The position numbers and the translations under genes are program-made. A stretch of DNA of 64,000 nt from Vitellaria paradoxa. Its lineage: Eukaryota; Streptophyta; Magnoliopsida; Ericales; Sapotaceae. The notes beneath the pieces are model-generated. The model was not told the origin of the DNA. It saw only the letters and a list, made by a program, of their open reading frames with translations, and ran no database searches. The DNA is taken from contig CM034233.1 in NCBI GenBank assembly GCA_019916065.1, forward strand, positions 45,920,673-45,984,672, read 5' to 3'. Each line of letters begins with the position of its first letter. The stretch's first letter is position 1. Below are positions 23,141-34,193 of the stretch, piece after piece.

Positions 23141-24871
23141 CTTATTATATTCTTTCTTACTCCTTTTCTCGACAATCTTCTTATATCGGCACATTATTGA
23201 ACTTGCCATCTTTGAAATTAAGCAAAAAAAAAAAAAAAAAGAAAATCATTAATGAATATGCTTGCTTAATGAACTAAAAGGAAATAAATAGAAAAGTTGG
23301 TAGTTACTAGGCAAAAATTGCATCACCAAAAGCATTTTGAGACAAAAATACAACATAATTGTGACGAAGAATAGAAAATATCAATAATCAGTCATTGGAT
23401 TGGCTTAGGAATGCATTATAATCTAATGAGAACATGGAAATAGTTTTGAAGGAAACATGCATGAGGATCCAGCCACACATATGGTGTTGGGTGCTCTTCA
23501 ATTGATGATTTGTTGCTCAAAACTAAACAAAAGTGTGAGGTACAAAAGTGTGTGCTTAATTCTATGTTCCACTCGTAATTCAATATTGATGGATTATACG
23601 AGTTTTATGTTAGCATTACATTGTGAAATGAACATCCATTAGGTGCTCGATAAAAGGTCTAACCTTGCCTTAACTCTATATCATCAATTTTATTCTAGTG
23701 TTTGAACAATAATCTCCAATCAAAAAACCTCAATTTTATCAACAAATTCTATATAATTTTTAGCCTAACCCTTTTTTTTCACATTGAGAACTAAAGAAAT
23801 GATTTTACAGTCATCAGTTTTATTCCCACATCTTGCTCACAATAAACTTAGCAATTTTAGGGGCCATTAGTCACAAAGATCAATGAATGGTGTCATTAAC
23901 ATAACACACCAATATGTGCAAAAGAGAAACATATAAAACCCAAAAAAGAAACCAAACAGAAGGAAAACAAGAATGGAAATTTGTACTTCAATTTTTAATA
24001 CTACAGGACATGGTTACAAAAGGGGAAGGAAAAAAAACAATAATGTGAAGAATAAGAAGGGCAACAAAAAATATACGGTTAAAAGTCAAGTCAAGTCAAC
24101 AGCTAATATCATCCTTCCCTCTATTTGCTTGAAATCCATATATTCCTTGTTTAATTCACCCAACAGAACAAAATTTATTATTTATAAGGTTGCATGAGGT
24201 GCCAACAATGGTTCAAGGAGAAAGTATGAGGTAATTTATTTTTATTTTACCGATAATCAAAAATTAATAAAATAAAAATTTTAAGTATATATAAGTAGAA
24301 ATCATGCTACATCAGGAGAAAATTAGAAAAGAGAAAAGAAAAAAATATCAAAACCAAAGTCTGTGATGCAATATTTGTCGACATTTATGAGTAGAAAAAA
24401 ACAAAAAATAAATAAAAAATGTACAAATTTCAAATAAGCAATAGACTTAGGTATGTGATTGGAGAAACAAGCCACATGAATTATAAGTGGGCATTCGGTT
24501 TGAGAAAGAGACGCTGAGATACAAGACAAGGACTTTGTGTTTCTTGAGACCGCTTGAGTTGATTGCAGTAGGAAATCGGATCAATCAGAAAGTAAATCAC
24601 AGTTGGCCCTTGAGTAGAGAAGACGAAGATATAGGCAAAGGTGTGTGGGAAATTAGGGAACAGAAGGAGTAGGTGTCTGTGAAAATGGAGCAAGTCTATG
24701 GTTTGGAAAATGGGGGTAGAGGGAGCAAGTGGAGCCGTTTCTTAAGAGTTAGACTAGCTTTGGTTCGAACAGATTGCATAGAAACTGTTTGAATGTTTCA
24801 TGTAAGGGTAATTTCAGTATTTTATTTGGGCGCCAAACCTCAAGGTGAATAGTTGACCACAATTTTTAATA
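23141..24871. other. Non-coding AT-rich interval
   Basis: Only short, unrecognised open frames occur here. The tract at 24480-24760 is less AT-rich and has overlapping frames on both strands, but nothing matches a known protein. Confidence 0.5.
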
Positions 24872-25364
24872 GTTACACTTATCTCCTTTTAACATTTGCC
24901 TAATTATACTTAGCACCTACAGCATTTAAAGTTACACTTGTTTCCCTTGCTTTGAAATACTGTTAATATTGATCTCCTTCTGATAAAAATAATCATTAAA
25001 ATTTAATATAAAATGTCAAACTAATCAAAATTTAAGGTATTTTTTATTTCACTCCTCCCTATCTCATATCTTAACAGTTTCTTATACAAAAATCCACAAA
25101 AACTTTTTATTTTTACTTAGTTTTTGATTTTTAGGGATTTTGAAAAGAAATCTGACAAAAATGCAAGGGAGAAAGGAAGGGAGGAAATAGGAAAAACACC
25201 TAAAAAATTTAGTTATTTTAACATATTCTGTTAAATTTTAACAGTTAATTATATTAGAAAATGGTTAATAACATTTTAAAATAGGGGAGGTTAGTATAGT
25301 TTTTAAATATTGTGGGTACTAAGTATAATTACTCAAATGTTAAGGGGAGGTAGATGTAATTTAC
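24872..25364. mobile_element. Terminal-inverted-repeat element, about 0.5 kb
   Basis: The left end 'ttacacttatctcctttta'...'aattatacttagcacc' is the imperfect reverse complement of the right end 'gtactaagtataattact'...'ttaaggggaggtagatgtaa'. About 46 bp pair at roughly 80 percent identity by eye. The interior is non-coding. This is the form of a MITE or foldback element. I could not fix the target duplication, so the superfamily is open. Confidence 0.7.
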
Positions 25365-25573
25365 CCAATTGTTATTTATTGGAAATGATGAAGTTTGAAA
25401 CTTTTTTGTAAACTTTTGAAGCCTCTTGCACTTTTTTAGGAAATTTTGAGACTTCAAATATACTCTATAATAAATATTTCATCATCCAAGGAAGATGATA
25501 TTCCTTATATAGGTTATGGTCAATAATTATATCCACATATCCTTCCAATTAAGGTTTAGACATTAATCTAACA

Positions 25574-27600
25574 TGTCACACCTCGAATCCTTTCGATTCG
25601 AAAAATTGAACTAATCACATTCAATCATAGAAATCATAATCGCCATATCTTATAATTAGGGCCATGCAACATAATTTGAATCGTGAAATTGAACGATAAT
25701 CCGCAATATAATATATGAACAATCATAGTGATCAACTAAATAACAATACTCCAAAAAAATAATAATATACGATCACTAGGCTTAACACGGCCCACATAAT
25801 CCTATGAAAGGCTAAAAATGGAATATAACACAAAACACCTTTCAGATGTTCATACTAAACTCTCAAAATTGTAAACAAGAAATATGAACTCAATGCTCTC
25901 GGGCCAATGGTCTAGCAATTTCATCAGTAATGGTTAGATCTTGACTTATAATATCAATCATAGGGGAGTGAGCACTAAATCATATGCACTTACAATGCAA
26001 CCAAGTATATAACAATGTCATATCATACCACTAATATATAACCAGCTAATATCAATAATCAATAATCAACGTGATATAAGCATATCCTCATCTTATGTCT
26101 CAACATGATAAAAAATAATCATAATCTCAATCATAAAACATATATGGGTTTAGATACTTTGCCTGATGGGCTTATGGACATACGATCCAACCCTAAATAC
26201 ACCATCTAGTCGTGATGTCGGCCTCTTAAGCGTAAGACATATGAAATACTATACTATCAACACTGACCTCTTGCGTCGACATATGAAATACGATGCTATT
26301 AGCGTTTGCCTCCTGCGTCTAGACTTTTAGGGAATAAATACACCATCTCGTGGTGTTGTTTGCTTAGTAAATCTAAGCCATAAAAGCATATCCTCATCTT
26401 ATGTCTCAACATGATCCAAAATAATCATAATCTCAATCATAAAACATATATGGGTTTAGATACTTTGCTTGATGGGCCAATGGACATACGATCCAACCCT
26501 AAATACACCATCTAGTAGTGATGTCAGCCTTTTAAGTGTAAGACATATGAAATACTATGCTATCAACACTTACCTCTTGCGTCAACATATGAAATACTAT
26601 GCTATCAGCGTTTACCTCCTGCGTCTAGACTTTTAGGGAATAAATACACCATCTCGTGGTGTTGTTTGCTTACTAAATCTAAGCCATAGAAAAATATTTG
26701 TTGTAGGTTATTAGCCTACTAAAAAACCAACTCATGTATAAATCTTGGGATTTCTAACTCTTGGATATGTATACCTTCTATTTTAGTACTTGTCAAAGCT
26801 TAAAAAAACCAATAAACAAAAATCAACACATCACATGATATCTTACGTTATATCATTATCTCATATTATAACACCATCAGGTAACCATTTAAATAAATTC
26901 TAGTTTTTGTTTTATTTTATGAAATATGTTATAGAAAATCAACATCTTAGATAAAGTTTAATTCATAGTATCATGATTATGCAATATAACTGAAATAGAT
27001 ATAAAAATAAAGGTTAAGGGTATGTTGTACGCATGTTAGGGGACACGTTATAGGCACAAGAAGTTTGTTAAGTAAGTCTTGTGCACGAAAAGTAGTTTGA
27101 TATGCACATCGGAAGCCAAAATATAATGTCATGTCCACAAGAAACTAGCTTCCATGCGCACCTAGCTTGTGTCTCTATTTTTTGTTCCAATTGGTTTCAT
27201 TATTTTAATTCTAAGTGTGATCAATCAAGCCTGTCCTTGAGGATTCCTGGTCACCTAAGCAATAGTTCTATATTGGATTTGAGTATCAATTCAAGAACAT
27301 AATAAGTTTCAAGTAAATTTTCCATAAAAAAAATTTAATGCATTGTTTTCCTCAACCCATTAAATATCTATATAAATCCAAGTAATTAAAACAAAACCAC
27401 TAACCTTTTGATCTCAATTTGCAAGTAACGAACTTGTCAAAGTTGTTGAAAGTCTAGAATTCTTCTTCATGCCTTTCTTTTTTTTTTCTCTAACAGAAGA
27501 CACATGTTTTCTTTTCTCTCTGTAATTACTATTTTAGTTTCTCTCACTCGATTGCAACCTCAGAGGTTGAATATATATACATAAAATGTGTAAATGATGA
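25574..27600 (-). repeat. Probable chromovirus-type LTR, minus orientation
   Basis: The plus strand begins 'tgtcacacctcgaatcc', the reverse complement of the typical LTR end GGATTCGAGGTGTGACA. Near 27390-27560 the minus strand has a leader-like purine tract followed by 'aaaggttagtgg', as in R/U5 of these LTRs. No internal genes are attached. The right boundary is uncertain. It contains the 306-bp duplication at 26081-26692. Confidence 0.45.
26081..26692. repeat. 306-bp tandem duplication
   Basis: Two adjacent copies beginning 'catatcctcatcttatgtct' start at 26081 and 26387 and are nearly identical. Each copy itself contains two 42-bp subunits beginning 'acatatgaaatac' and ending 'cctgcgtc' or 'cttgcgtc'. 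The high identity points to a recent duplication inside an old LTR. Confidence 0.95.
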
Positions 27601-27683
27601 ATGAGAGGATAGCCAAGCAGAGAAAATGGTTAGGCACGTGAGGGGATTGAAATCCAGATGGATAAGCCAATTATGCATGTAAT

Positions 27684-30229
27684 AGCTCAAATTTTTAAAT
27701 TTTAAATATTATATATTATTTAAAAAAAAAAGAGGTAGAATAGCCAAAATTTTGTCAAGTCGCTAGAATGGATTAGTCTCCCACATGAAAGGAAAACTTT
27801 GCAAGCAAATTTCATTTGCTTTAAAAAGGGATGCTTGCATATACTTGTATATTATATACATATAATATCATTTGTCACTTTGAGCCACGTGAAGGAGAAA
27901 GCTTTGGCAGCCTAAGCCATCGATTTTTATTAATGTGTGACATGCATATATATATATGTGTGTGTGTGTGGTGTCAAGTGTTGTTTGGCCAGAAGAAAAG
28001 AAAACTAAGAAAAGAAATAAGAAAAGCCAAATAAGGCCTTGTCATCTTAAATATATATCTCATCATGCACGTAAAGGCTTTGCAGCCATTTACTCTACCT
28101 GAGTTACTTTATATATATATAGATTTACTTTTTGTTAAATCCAAGTTATGATTAAAAGGGAGGGGGTGTGTAGCCTCCTGGCAGGCTATTTGGCTTGCTT
28201 GGGCACTAAGGGTCATGCATATATATATATATATGTATATGTATGCATTTGTGTATGCGTGTGTGTATGTGTGTGTAGGATTACATTGTGAATGAGCTGT
28301 TCGGTTGATAGATTAGAGTTTAAATATTGTTGATTATCTGAGAGTTGGCCGAGATAAAGGGGGGAGAGAGATAGAAAGAGAGAGAGAGAGTTAAGAGAAC
28401 TTTGCTTAGTCTGAGGGTTGAGAGCAGGAATGCAACCCGAGACCGGGTAAGAGATAATAGCTTGAGCATACAAGAAGATTATTGGCAACTCACGGGTATT
28501 TGTTTGTCTTCGTTTGAAAGTTTAAGATGTGGATTTAATGCATGTTATTTGCATATATACTATGTAGAAAATGTGGTGATAATTTTTAGGTGTTAATTTT
28601 TGTTTTATTTAATTAAAATAGGAATAAATTAACGTTATATATGCATTAATATTTTGGTATAGGTTTAATATTTTGGTATAGGTTGTAAGAAAAGTGATGA
28701 TTGGTAACACAAAATTTAATTTATGACTATTAAAATATAAAATTTATTATTCGATAACTTTGTAGAAAATTTCAATTATTATACTTTAAATATATATGTA
28801 TATATATAATATCAATAATAATAATAAATAAATAACACGTCTTATTCTTTTTTTTTTTTTTGAATACTAATAACATATGTCTTATTGAAAGAAAACAAAC
28901 TCATATAAAAACTTTGGAAGTAAAGGTTCGGATTTTGGAAATAAATGAAAGTGATAGGGGCAAAGGTCCTCGTTGTGTACTATTTAGAATGGATTTTTTT
29001 TCTAAATTTGTTATTTTAAACGTGTTTTGGTAAAAAATTCTTAATATAGGGGGTGTTTAGTTGAACAAAATTAACCAAAACCCATTAACTTTTACTAACT
29101 TTTTACATTTTCTTCTAATCAAATTTTATCATATATCACTTTTACATCAAATTTTTGTACTTTCACTATACTTTTTGACCAAATTTTTACTAATTAAACA
29201 CTCCTATAGAAAAATTTAATAAAGAAAAATATTTTTAAATAAATGAAAATTTCATGATTTTAAAATATTTGAATGATTTTATTATATATGAAATGTCTAT
29301 GAAATGGTTTAATATTAGATGAAAATGTTGATATGATATTTGTCAATGATTATGAGTTGTTATGATGATGTAATAAATAAAAAGAAAATAAATTGTCATG
29401 TGTGGGATTGAAGGATAATGGGAAAAATATGATGGATACAAAGATTACCTTAGGGTTAAAAGACCCAAAACCTGCGTAGGGATTGAATTCATACTGGTAA
29501 GTTAATAGCTTATAACATGACATTTATTCGACTAATTATGGCCTTGGGTGTTGGCCCAAAATGACATGTTTTTGGTTTATTGTTTCCATTGAGTGTTGAC
29601 CTATAAAATATGAAGTTGGTAATATCTAATCTATGATTGTGATGTGACAATGATAAAGAGATAAAGGAAAATAATAACTGGATCATTTTTAAGATTTATG
29701 TTGCTGTATGTTTTGTTGCTAGGGTATGTGATGAATTGTAATTTATGAGATATTGATATTAAGTTGTTATTAATTTATTTTTACATACCATATATATTTT
29801 TATTATACATTGTGGGCACAAGTAGATTAGTATTCACGTCCCTACAGACTGTGTTGCAGGTCCCGAGACAAAAACTTAGGTAGGCTCATGGTTTGATTTG
29901 GTGTTGCATCATTATAGCAAACATTTTACATTTTATTTATTTTTTTATATATTCAGGATTATAATATTTATTTAAATTTAAAGATTATTTCGATTGGGTT
30001 ACAAAGGCCATAAGACTAAGTTTTTATTTCTTTAATTAGTTAGGTTGTGGTTGGAGCATGGTTGCTTGGTTTGACTAAGGCATAAGTTACTTTTATTGTT
30101 TAGTTGTTATTATTTATTATGGATGGATGCTTCAAGGCGATTGTATGGCTCTGATCAAGGTAATGGTCATTTAGTACATGTGTGTGACTTTCTCACTCAC
30201 TCTTTGGACCACAAAACCGGGGCATGACA
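27684..30229 (+). repeat. Probable fragmented chromovirus-type LTR, plus orientation
   Basis: It begins 'tgtaatagctcaaattttt', like a chromovirus LTR start, and has a TATA-like 'gctttaaaaaggg' near 27820. The far end 'aaaaccggggcatgaca' at 30229 resembles an LTR terminus. The interior carries AT and GT microsatellites (about 27945-27970 and 28218-28275) and a MITE at 29049. Whether both ends belong to one LTR is inference. Confidence 0.35.
29049..29204. mobile_element. MITE family A, copy 1
   Basis: Left end 'gggggtgtttagttg' and right end 'ctaattaaacactcc' are inverted repeats enclosing about 155 bp of AT-rich non-coding DNA with the internal phrases 'atatatcacttttac' and 'aatttttgtacttt'. 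The same layout recurs at least eight more times in the window. Confidence 0.8.
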
Positions 30230-30656
30230 ATGCACTATATATACATATATCTACACATAAGAACTTAGTCAACGAAACTTTTAGAAAAACCCAATTTAGC
30301 CCATCATGCACGTGGAAGAGAAACTACAGGCGTTTGTGTACATGAGCAACCCAGTCATGCATACGCCAAGGTAAAAATTCCAAATCTTAGGTTTTATTTT
30401 GGAAACATAAATCCTGATCCAAATGACCAACTCTTATGCTAAAACCACCAACTTAAGCTTAATTATCGAATAATCACAACCCAATAATATCTTATACAGG
30501 TAACCACAAGATTAAATAACTTAATCGTTATATAACATACTCTCGTAGAAACTAAAAGAGCCACCTTTCACGTATCCAATATTCTCCTTCTCATTTTTGA
30601 CTAGAATCTATGTTAAATTTGGGCTACTTCACATTCTTCATTAGTAAAACACCACT
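30230..30656. other. Non-coding interval
   Basis: AT-rich DNA between the LTR-like end and the SINE. It has no recognisable coding or structural feature. Confidence 0.4.
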
Positions 30657-30669
30657 ACTACATTCTTTA

Positions 30670-30786
30670 CTTTTTTTTTTGAAAAGTAAAGTTTTTTTTT
30701 TATTAAGGGGGGAGGGAGAAAACTCGAACTCGAGTCATGAGCAGGCAAGAGAGGCTCTTAACCACTTGACCTCTAGGCCACGCTCA
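30670..30786 (-). mobile_element. tRNA-derived SINE with 13-bp target duplication
   Basis: On the minus strand the head reads 'gcgtggcctagaggtcaagtgg' region with an A-box-like start, followed by 'gactcgagttcgagttttc', which holds a B-box-like GAGTTCGAGTT. It ends in A-rich tails, seen on the plus strand as two T runs. The body is flanked by perfect 13-bp direct repeats 'actacattcttta' at 30657-30669 and 30787-30799. Such elements are transcribed by RNA polymerase III and moved by LINE enzymes. Confidence 0.9.
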
Positions 30787-30877
30787 ACTACATTCTTTAT
30801 TTTGTAACGGTCCCAACAATTTTAACTTTCAAATAAATATGAATAAGAGTAATTAAACTATGCAACTTGAACATGGT

Positions 30878-30982
30878 AAGCAAATCTTCATCTATCTCTA
30901 TTTTCATTCTTTAAGCAAATCTTTATCTATCTCTATTTTCATTCTTTAAGCAAATCTTTATCTATCTCTATTTTCATTCTTT
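30878..30982. repeat. 35-bp tandem repeat, three copies
   Basis: Three head-to-tail copies of a 35-bp unit beginning 'aagcaaatctt' and ending 'tattttcattcttt' start at 30878, 30913 and 30948. They are almost identical, with one change in the first copy. No function is evident. Confidence 0.95.
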
Positions 30983-32516
30983 CATTTGAGTTAAGAAGCC
31001 TGTAATAGATGTTAATACCATCCCCGTACTTGTAGAAATATCCATCATTATCGTCTCAGGAGTCAACCAATAAATCTATATAGCTTATTGTATTTGAATA
31101 ACATTTCTTATCCAACCACTATTTGGCCCATAATGCACCTCAAAGAAAAAGTTCAACAAAAATCAACTTTTTTCATTTTCAATAATAATACACATGTTTT
31201 TACTTATTAATGATCTTAATATACAAACACAAAACTTTAAATATAAATTTAGATAAGAAAAATTATAATATCGTAAATGACTACACGTTTAAACTAGTGT
31301 ATTAGAAGAGATCAAAACTTTCGTTTCATTCAACTTTAAATATTTTTTAACTTCAGCGTTCCTAAAAAGATTACATTATAACAATACCATACGAAATCTC
31401 AATTTTAATAATAAATACAAGTTGTCTATTCTTAATGTGAGGTTTAATGATTCATTTAAGATGTGTGGGTGTGCATTTGCTTTTTTTGGGGGGGGGGAGG
31501 GAGGGGGTAAAAGCTTGAATTTTGTCTAATGATATACCATTCTATGATATAAGTCTAAAAAATGGAAATAAAAAGATTGAAGATGCTAGAAAAATTGCTG
31601 CTTTCATTGTTTATTTATCGTTTAATTGCTTCAGTTATTTGTCTAAATTATTATTTTTACTTCCTAAATAGCATGTTTGTAGAGTTAAGATTTTACTCCA
31701 GATTTAAGGATTTATAAAAAGACGAATATATATATATATATATATAGAAGAATCATTCTAATTTTTTCACATCCCAAATTATCTAATCAGGTATATGAGA
31801 ACAAAGCACACTGCTCTTGAATAATATTTGTAATAAGTGTAAGGATATAAATTTAAATTTGCGGTTTCATCAAACACTGTTTCTGGCTATTGGTCAATAG
31901 GAGTAGGTATAGGAGAGGTCAGTGTAATTGTTAGTACTACAAAGGGGCTATTTGACCAATCAATAAAACTTTAAGGCTAGTCATTGTAATTACTACTACT
32001 AAGAGTGAGCTGTATGACACATCAATTAAAATTCAAATGTGATTGGTGTAATTTACTTAATTTAACAATCTTAAATTTAAAATGCTATATACACCTATAA
32101 TACAATAATCAATATCTAGATCTACATTATTATATTAAAGTGTGAGGGGATTAATAGAGGAAGCCAAGTCTCCTAATTTTTTTTTGTTTGTTTTTTTATT
32201 TTTTGCGTGTTTGGTTTCTGTTTTTGATTTATGTTTTCTTTTGATTCATTTTTTTTTTCATTATTAGAGATGAAATCTAAGATGTCATTGTCCCACATGT
32301 GTCTTTCTTTGTTATTTTTTAGTAAGTCTACAATGTTTTTTCCTTTTTTTTTTTTCCTTTTGTTGTTAGAAGTTTTAAATCTTTTTCTTTTTCACTTTAT
32401 AAGTATATAGTGGATATTTAAAAATTTTATTTATTTGTAAGATTTAAACATTATATTATTATATTAAATATTATTTATTTTTGCACTAAATATTATATTA
32501 TATATTGGAGTGTTTT
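30983..32516. other. Non-coding interval left of the MITE cluster
   Basis: AT-rich DNA with a G-run at 31488-31507, an AT microsatellite near 31729-31748 and several T-rich tracts. No gene is visible. Confidence 0.5.
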
Positions 32517-33438
32517 GTTTATCAATAAAATAAAAAAGTTCCAATTTTTTTTTTAATTTTTTAATTAAACTTTACCACATGTCACTTTTACACTAATTTT
32601 TTATATTTTTCTATTCAAACACTACAATATTTAGGAGTGTTTAGAGTGATTAAAAGTGATAAAAGTTGTAGGTTCGTAATTCGTACAGCGAGATAAAAAA
32701 TAAATAATTTAAAAAATTTTTTAGTATTTTTTGACAATTTTTAGACCTCCAAATGAAGTTTAATTTTTTTTATTTTTATCTGTAACTTAAATATATTATA
32801 AAAAACAATCCCCCCATTAAGTGGGAGAATCCAACTAGCAAAAATAGTAACGGATAAAAGCTGTCACTGGGATTTGCCTCATCGCACGGCATGCAACCAC
32901 TTTTCCATTCAATAAATTGACTGCGAGTGTTTGGTTATAAAATTAATCAAAATTTACAAACTTTTATTAATTATATATATATTTTTTAATCAAATTTTAC
33001 TACGTATTATTTTTACATTAAATTTTTGTATTTTTATTATTTTTAGCTAAATTTTTACCAACTAAACACCTTAATCTATTCATTCAACATCTTCTCTCTC
33101 TCTTTATATAAAATATATTTACTCTCTCTAAGGGCTTTGCTGCTGTATAAAGGGTGTCTTATTAATCAAAACTAACTAAAATTCACTAATTTTTATCAAC
33201 TTTTTTTTAACTTTTTTCTAATTAAACTTTTTTCTAACAAAAAACTCTGAAAGATAGTAAAAAATACTGAAAAATTCTCAAAATTATTCACTTTTTATCT
33301 CACTGCACGAATTATGAACCCACAACTTATCTTATTTTATCTTATTTTTTATCATTCCAAACACATCTTATATATTATTTTTATACTAAATTTTTGTACT
33401 TTTATTATATTTTTTTGCCAAATTTTTGCTAATCGAAC
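32517..33438. mobile_element. Cluster of MITE copies upstream of UVR8
   Basis: Family A copies lie at about 32517-32625, 32923-33070 ('gagtgtttggttat'...'accaactaaacacc') and 33151-33438. The last is split by a family B copy at about 33246-33370. A second family B copy, in the opposite orientation, lies at about 32632-32760. The two B copies share 'aagttgtgggttcataattcg' in variant form and a gtgtttgga-like end. All are non-coding. The clustering within about 1.5 kb of the UVR8 start is notable. Confidence 0.75.
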
Positions 33439-33441
33439 ATA

Positions 33442-33640
33442 GGGTGTGTTTGGAGTCAAAAAAACCAAAAGTAAAAATTTTTTGGAGTTTTGAGTGTAAA
33501 AAATTATTTTGAAATGATGAGTCGATGTTTGTGTTTAATTTAATATAAAGTTGTAAAAAATTATATAAAGTGATACGTGACAAAATTGTAGTGAAGAATC
33601 TCAAGAATTTTTGAAATTTTGTGAAACCTTTTGATACAAA
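33442..33640. repeat. MITE-like end, possible family C
   Basis: Begins 'gggtgtgtttggagtc' immediately next to a family A end and runs through AT-rich sequence. Only one terminus is clear, so a complete element is not proven. Confidence 0.4.
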
Positions 33641-34009
33641 TATCGGTTTAACTTTTAAAAAATTTAGTAAAATCCGTTAGAATATACCATTTTAGTTCGT
33701 TCTAACGAGTTTTGATAAATTTTTTAAAAAGTTAAAATTTTTAAAATATTTTAAACTTTTTTTTGCGATCCAAATGACATCATAATTATAATTTAAAATT
33801 TTAACTTTTTTGCGGAATGGATGGAAGGAGTTAGCACATGTCCCATCTCCGTCACTATAGATGTCCTCTGCTTTGTTTTCCCATTATTACATTTCTTTCC
33901 AGACCCAGAAAGAGAGCACAGGACGGAAGGTACTTCTTCTTCAATATCTCTCCCACCCAATTGTCATTTTTCATCTGTAGTTCACTGTACATGCTTTCTC
34001 TCTTGGGTG

Positions 34010-34018
34010 CTATATATG
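34010..34018 (+). promoter_or_regulatory. Likely TATA box of UVR8
   Basis: 'ctatatatg' lies about 75 bp upstream of the ATG at 34091, below a CT-rich stretch ('tgctttctctcttggg'). Transcription would then start near 34040 and give a short 5' UTR of roughly 50 nt. This is inference from position and sequence only. Confidence 0.5.
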
Positions 34019-34090
34019 AATATGCATAATACTGAGTAACAGAAAGTCTTGCATAAGTTTTGCGAAAGGCTGTGAGCGAGAACGAGAGAT

Positions 34091-34193
34091 ATGGCAGAGG
34101 AAACCAGCAGTAGTAACCCTGAAACAGTAAGCGGACCGATTCGGCGAGTTCTTCTCATCTCCGCTGGTGCCAGTCACTCTGTTGCTCTTCTCT
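34091..34193 (+). CDS. UVR8: UVR8-type UV-B photoreceptor, exon 1
   Basis: Encodes residues 1-34, starting MAEETSSSNPETV and then RRVLLISAGASHSVALL, which is the N-terminus and first strand of the UVR8 beta-propeller. UVR8 is a seven-bladed RCC1-repeat protein. It senses UV-B through tryptophans, changes from homodimer to monomer and acts with COP1 in the nucleus. The ATG at 34091 is chosen because its frame matches the family immediately and a TATA-like box lies upstream. The exon ends in phase 1 at a GTAAAC donor (34194). Compared with the Arabidopsis protein as I know it, this N-terminus is three residues longer. Confidence 0.93.

Noticed and set aside
24481..24760. Possible exon of a host gene
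   Set aside because: Frames exist on both strands, but no protein family, splice pattern or start context could be recognised.
28213..28488. 91-codon minus-strand frame
   Set aside because: It is largely translated CA/GT and AT microsatellite and purine tract, so not a credible gene.
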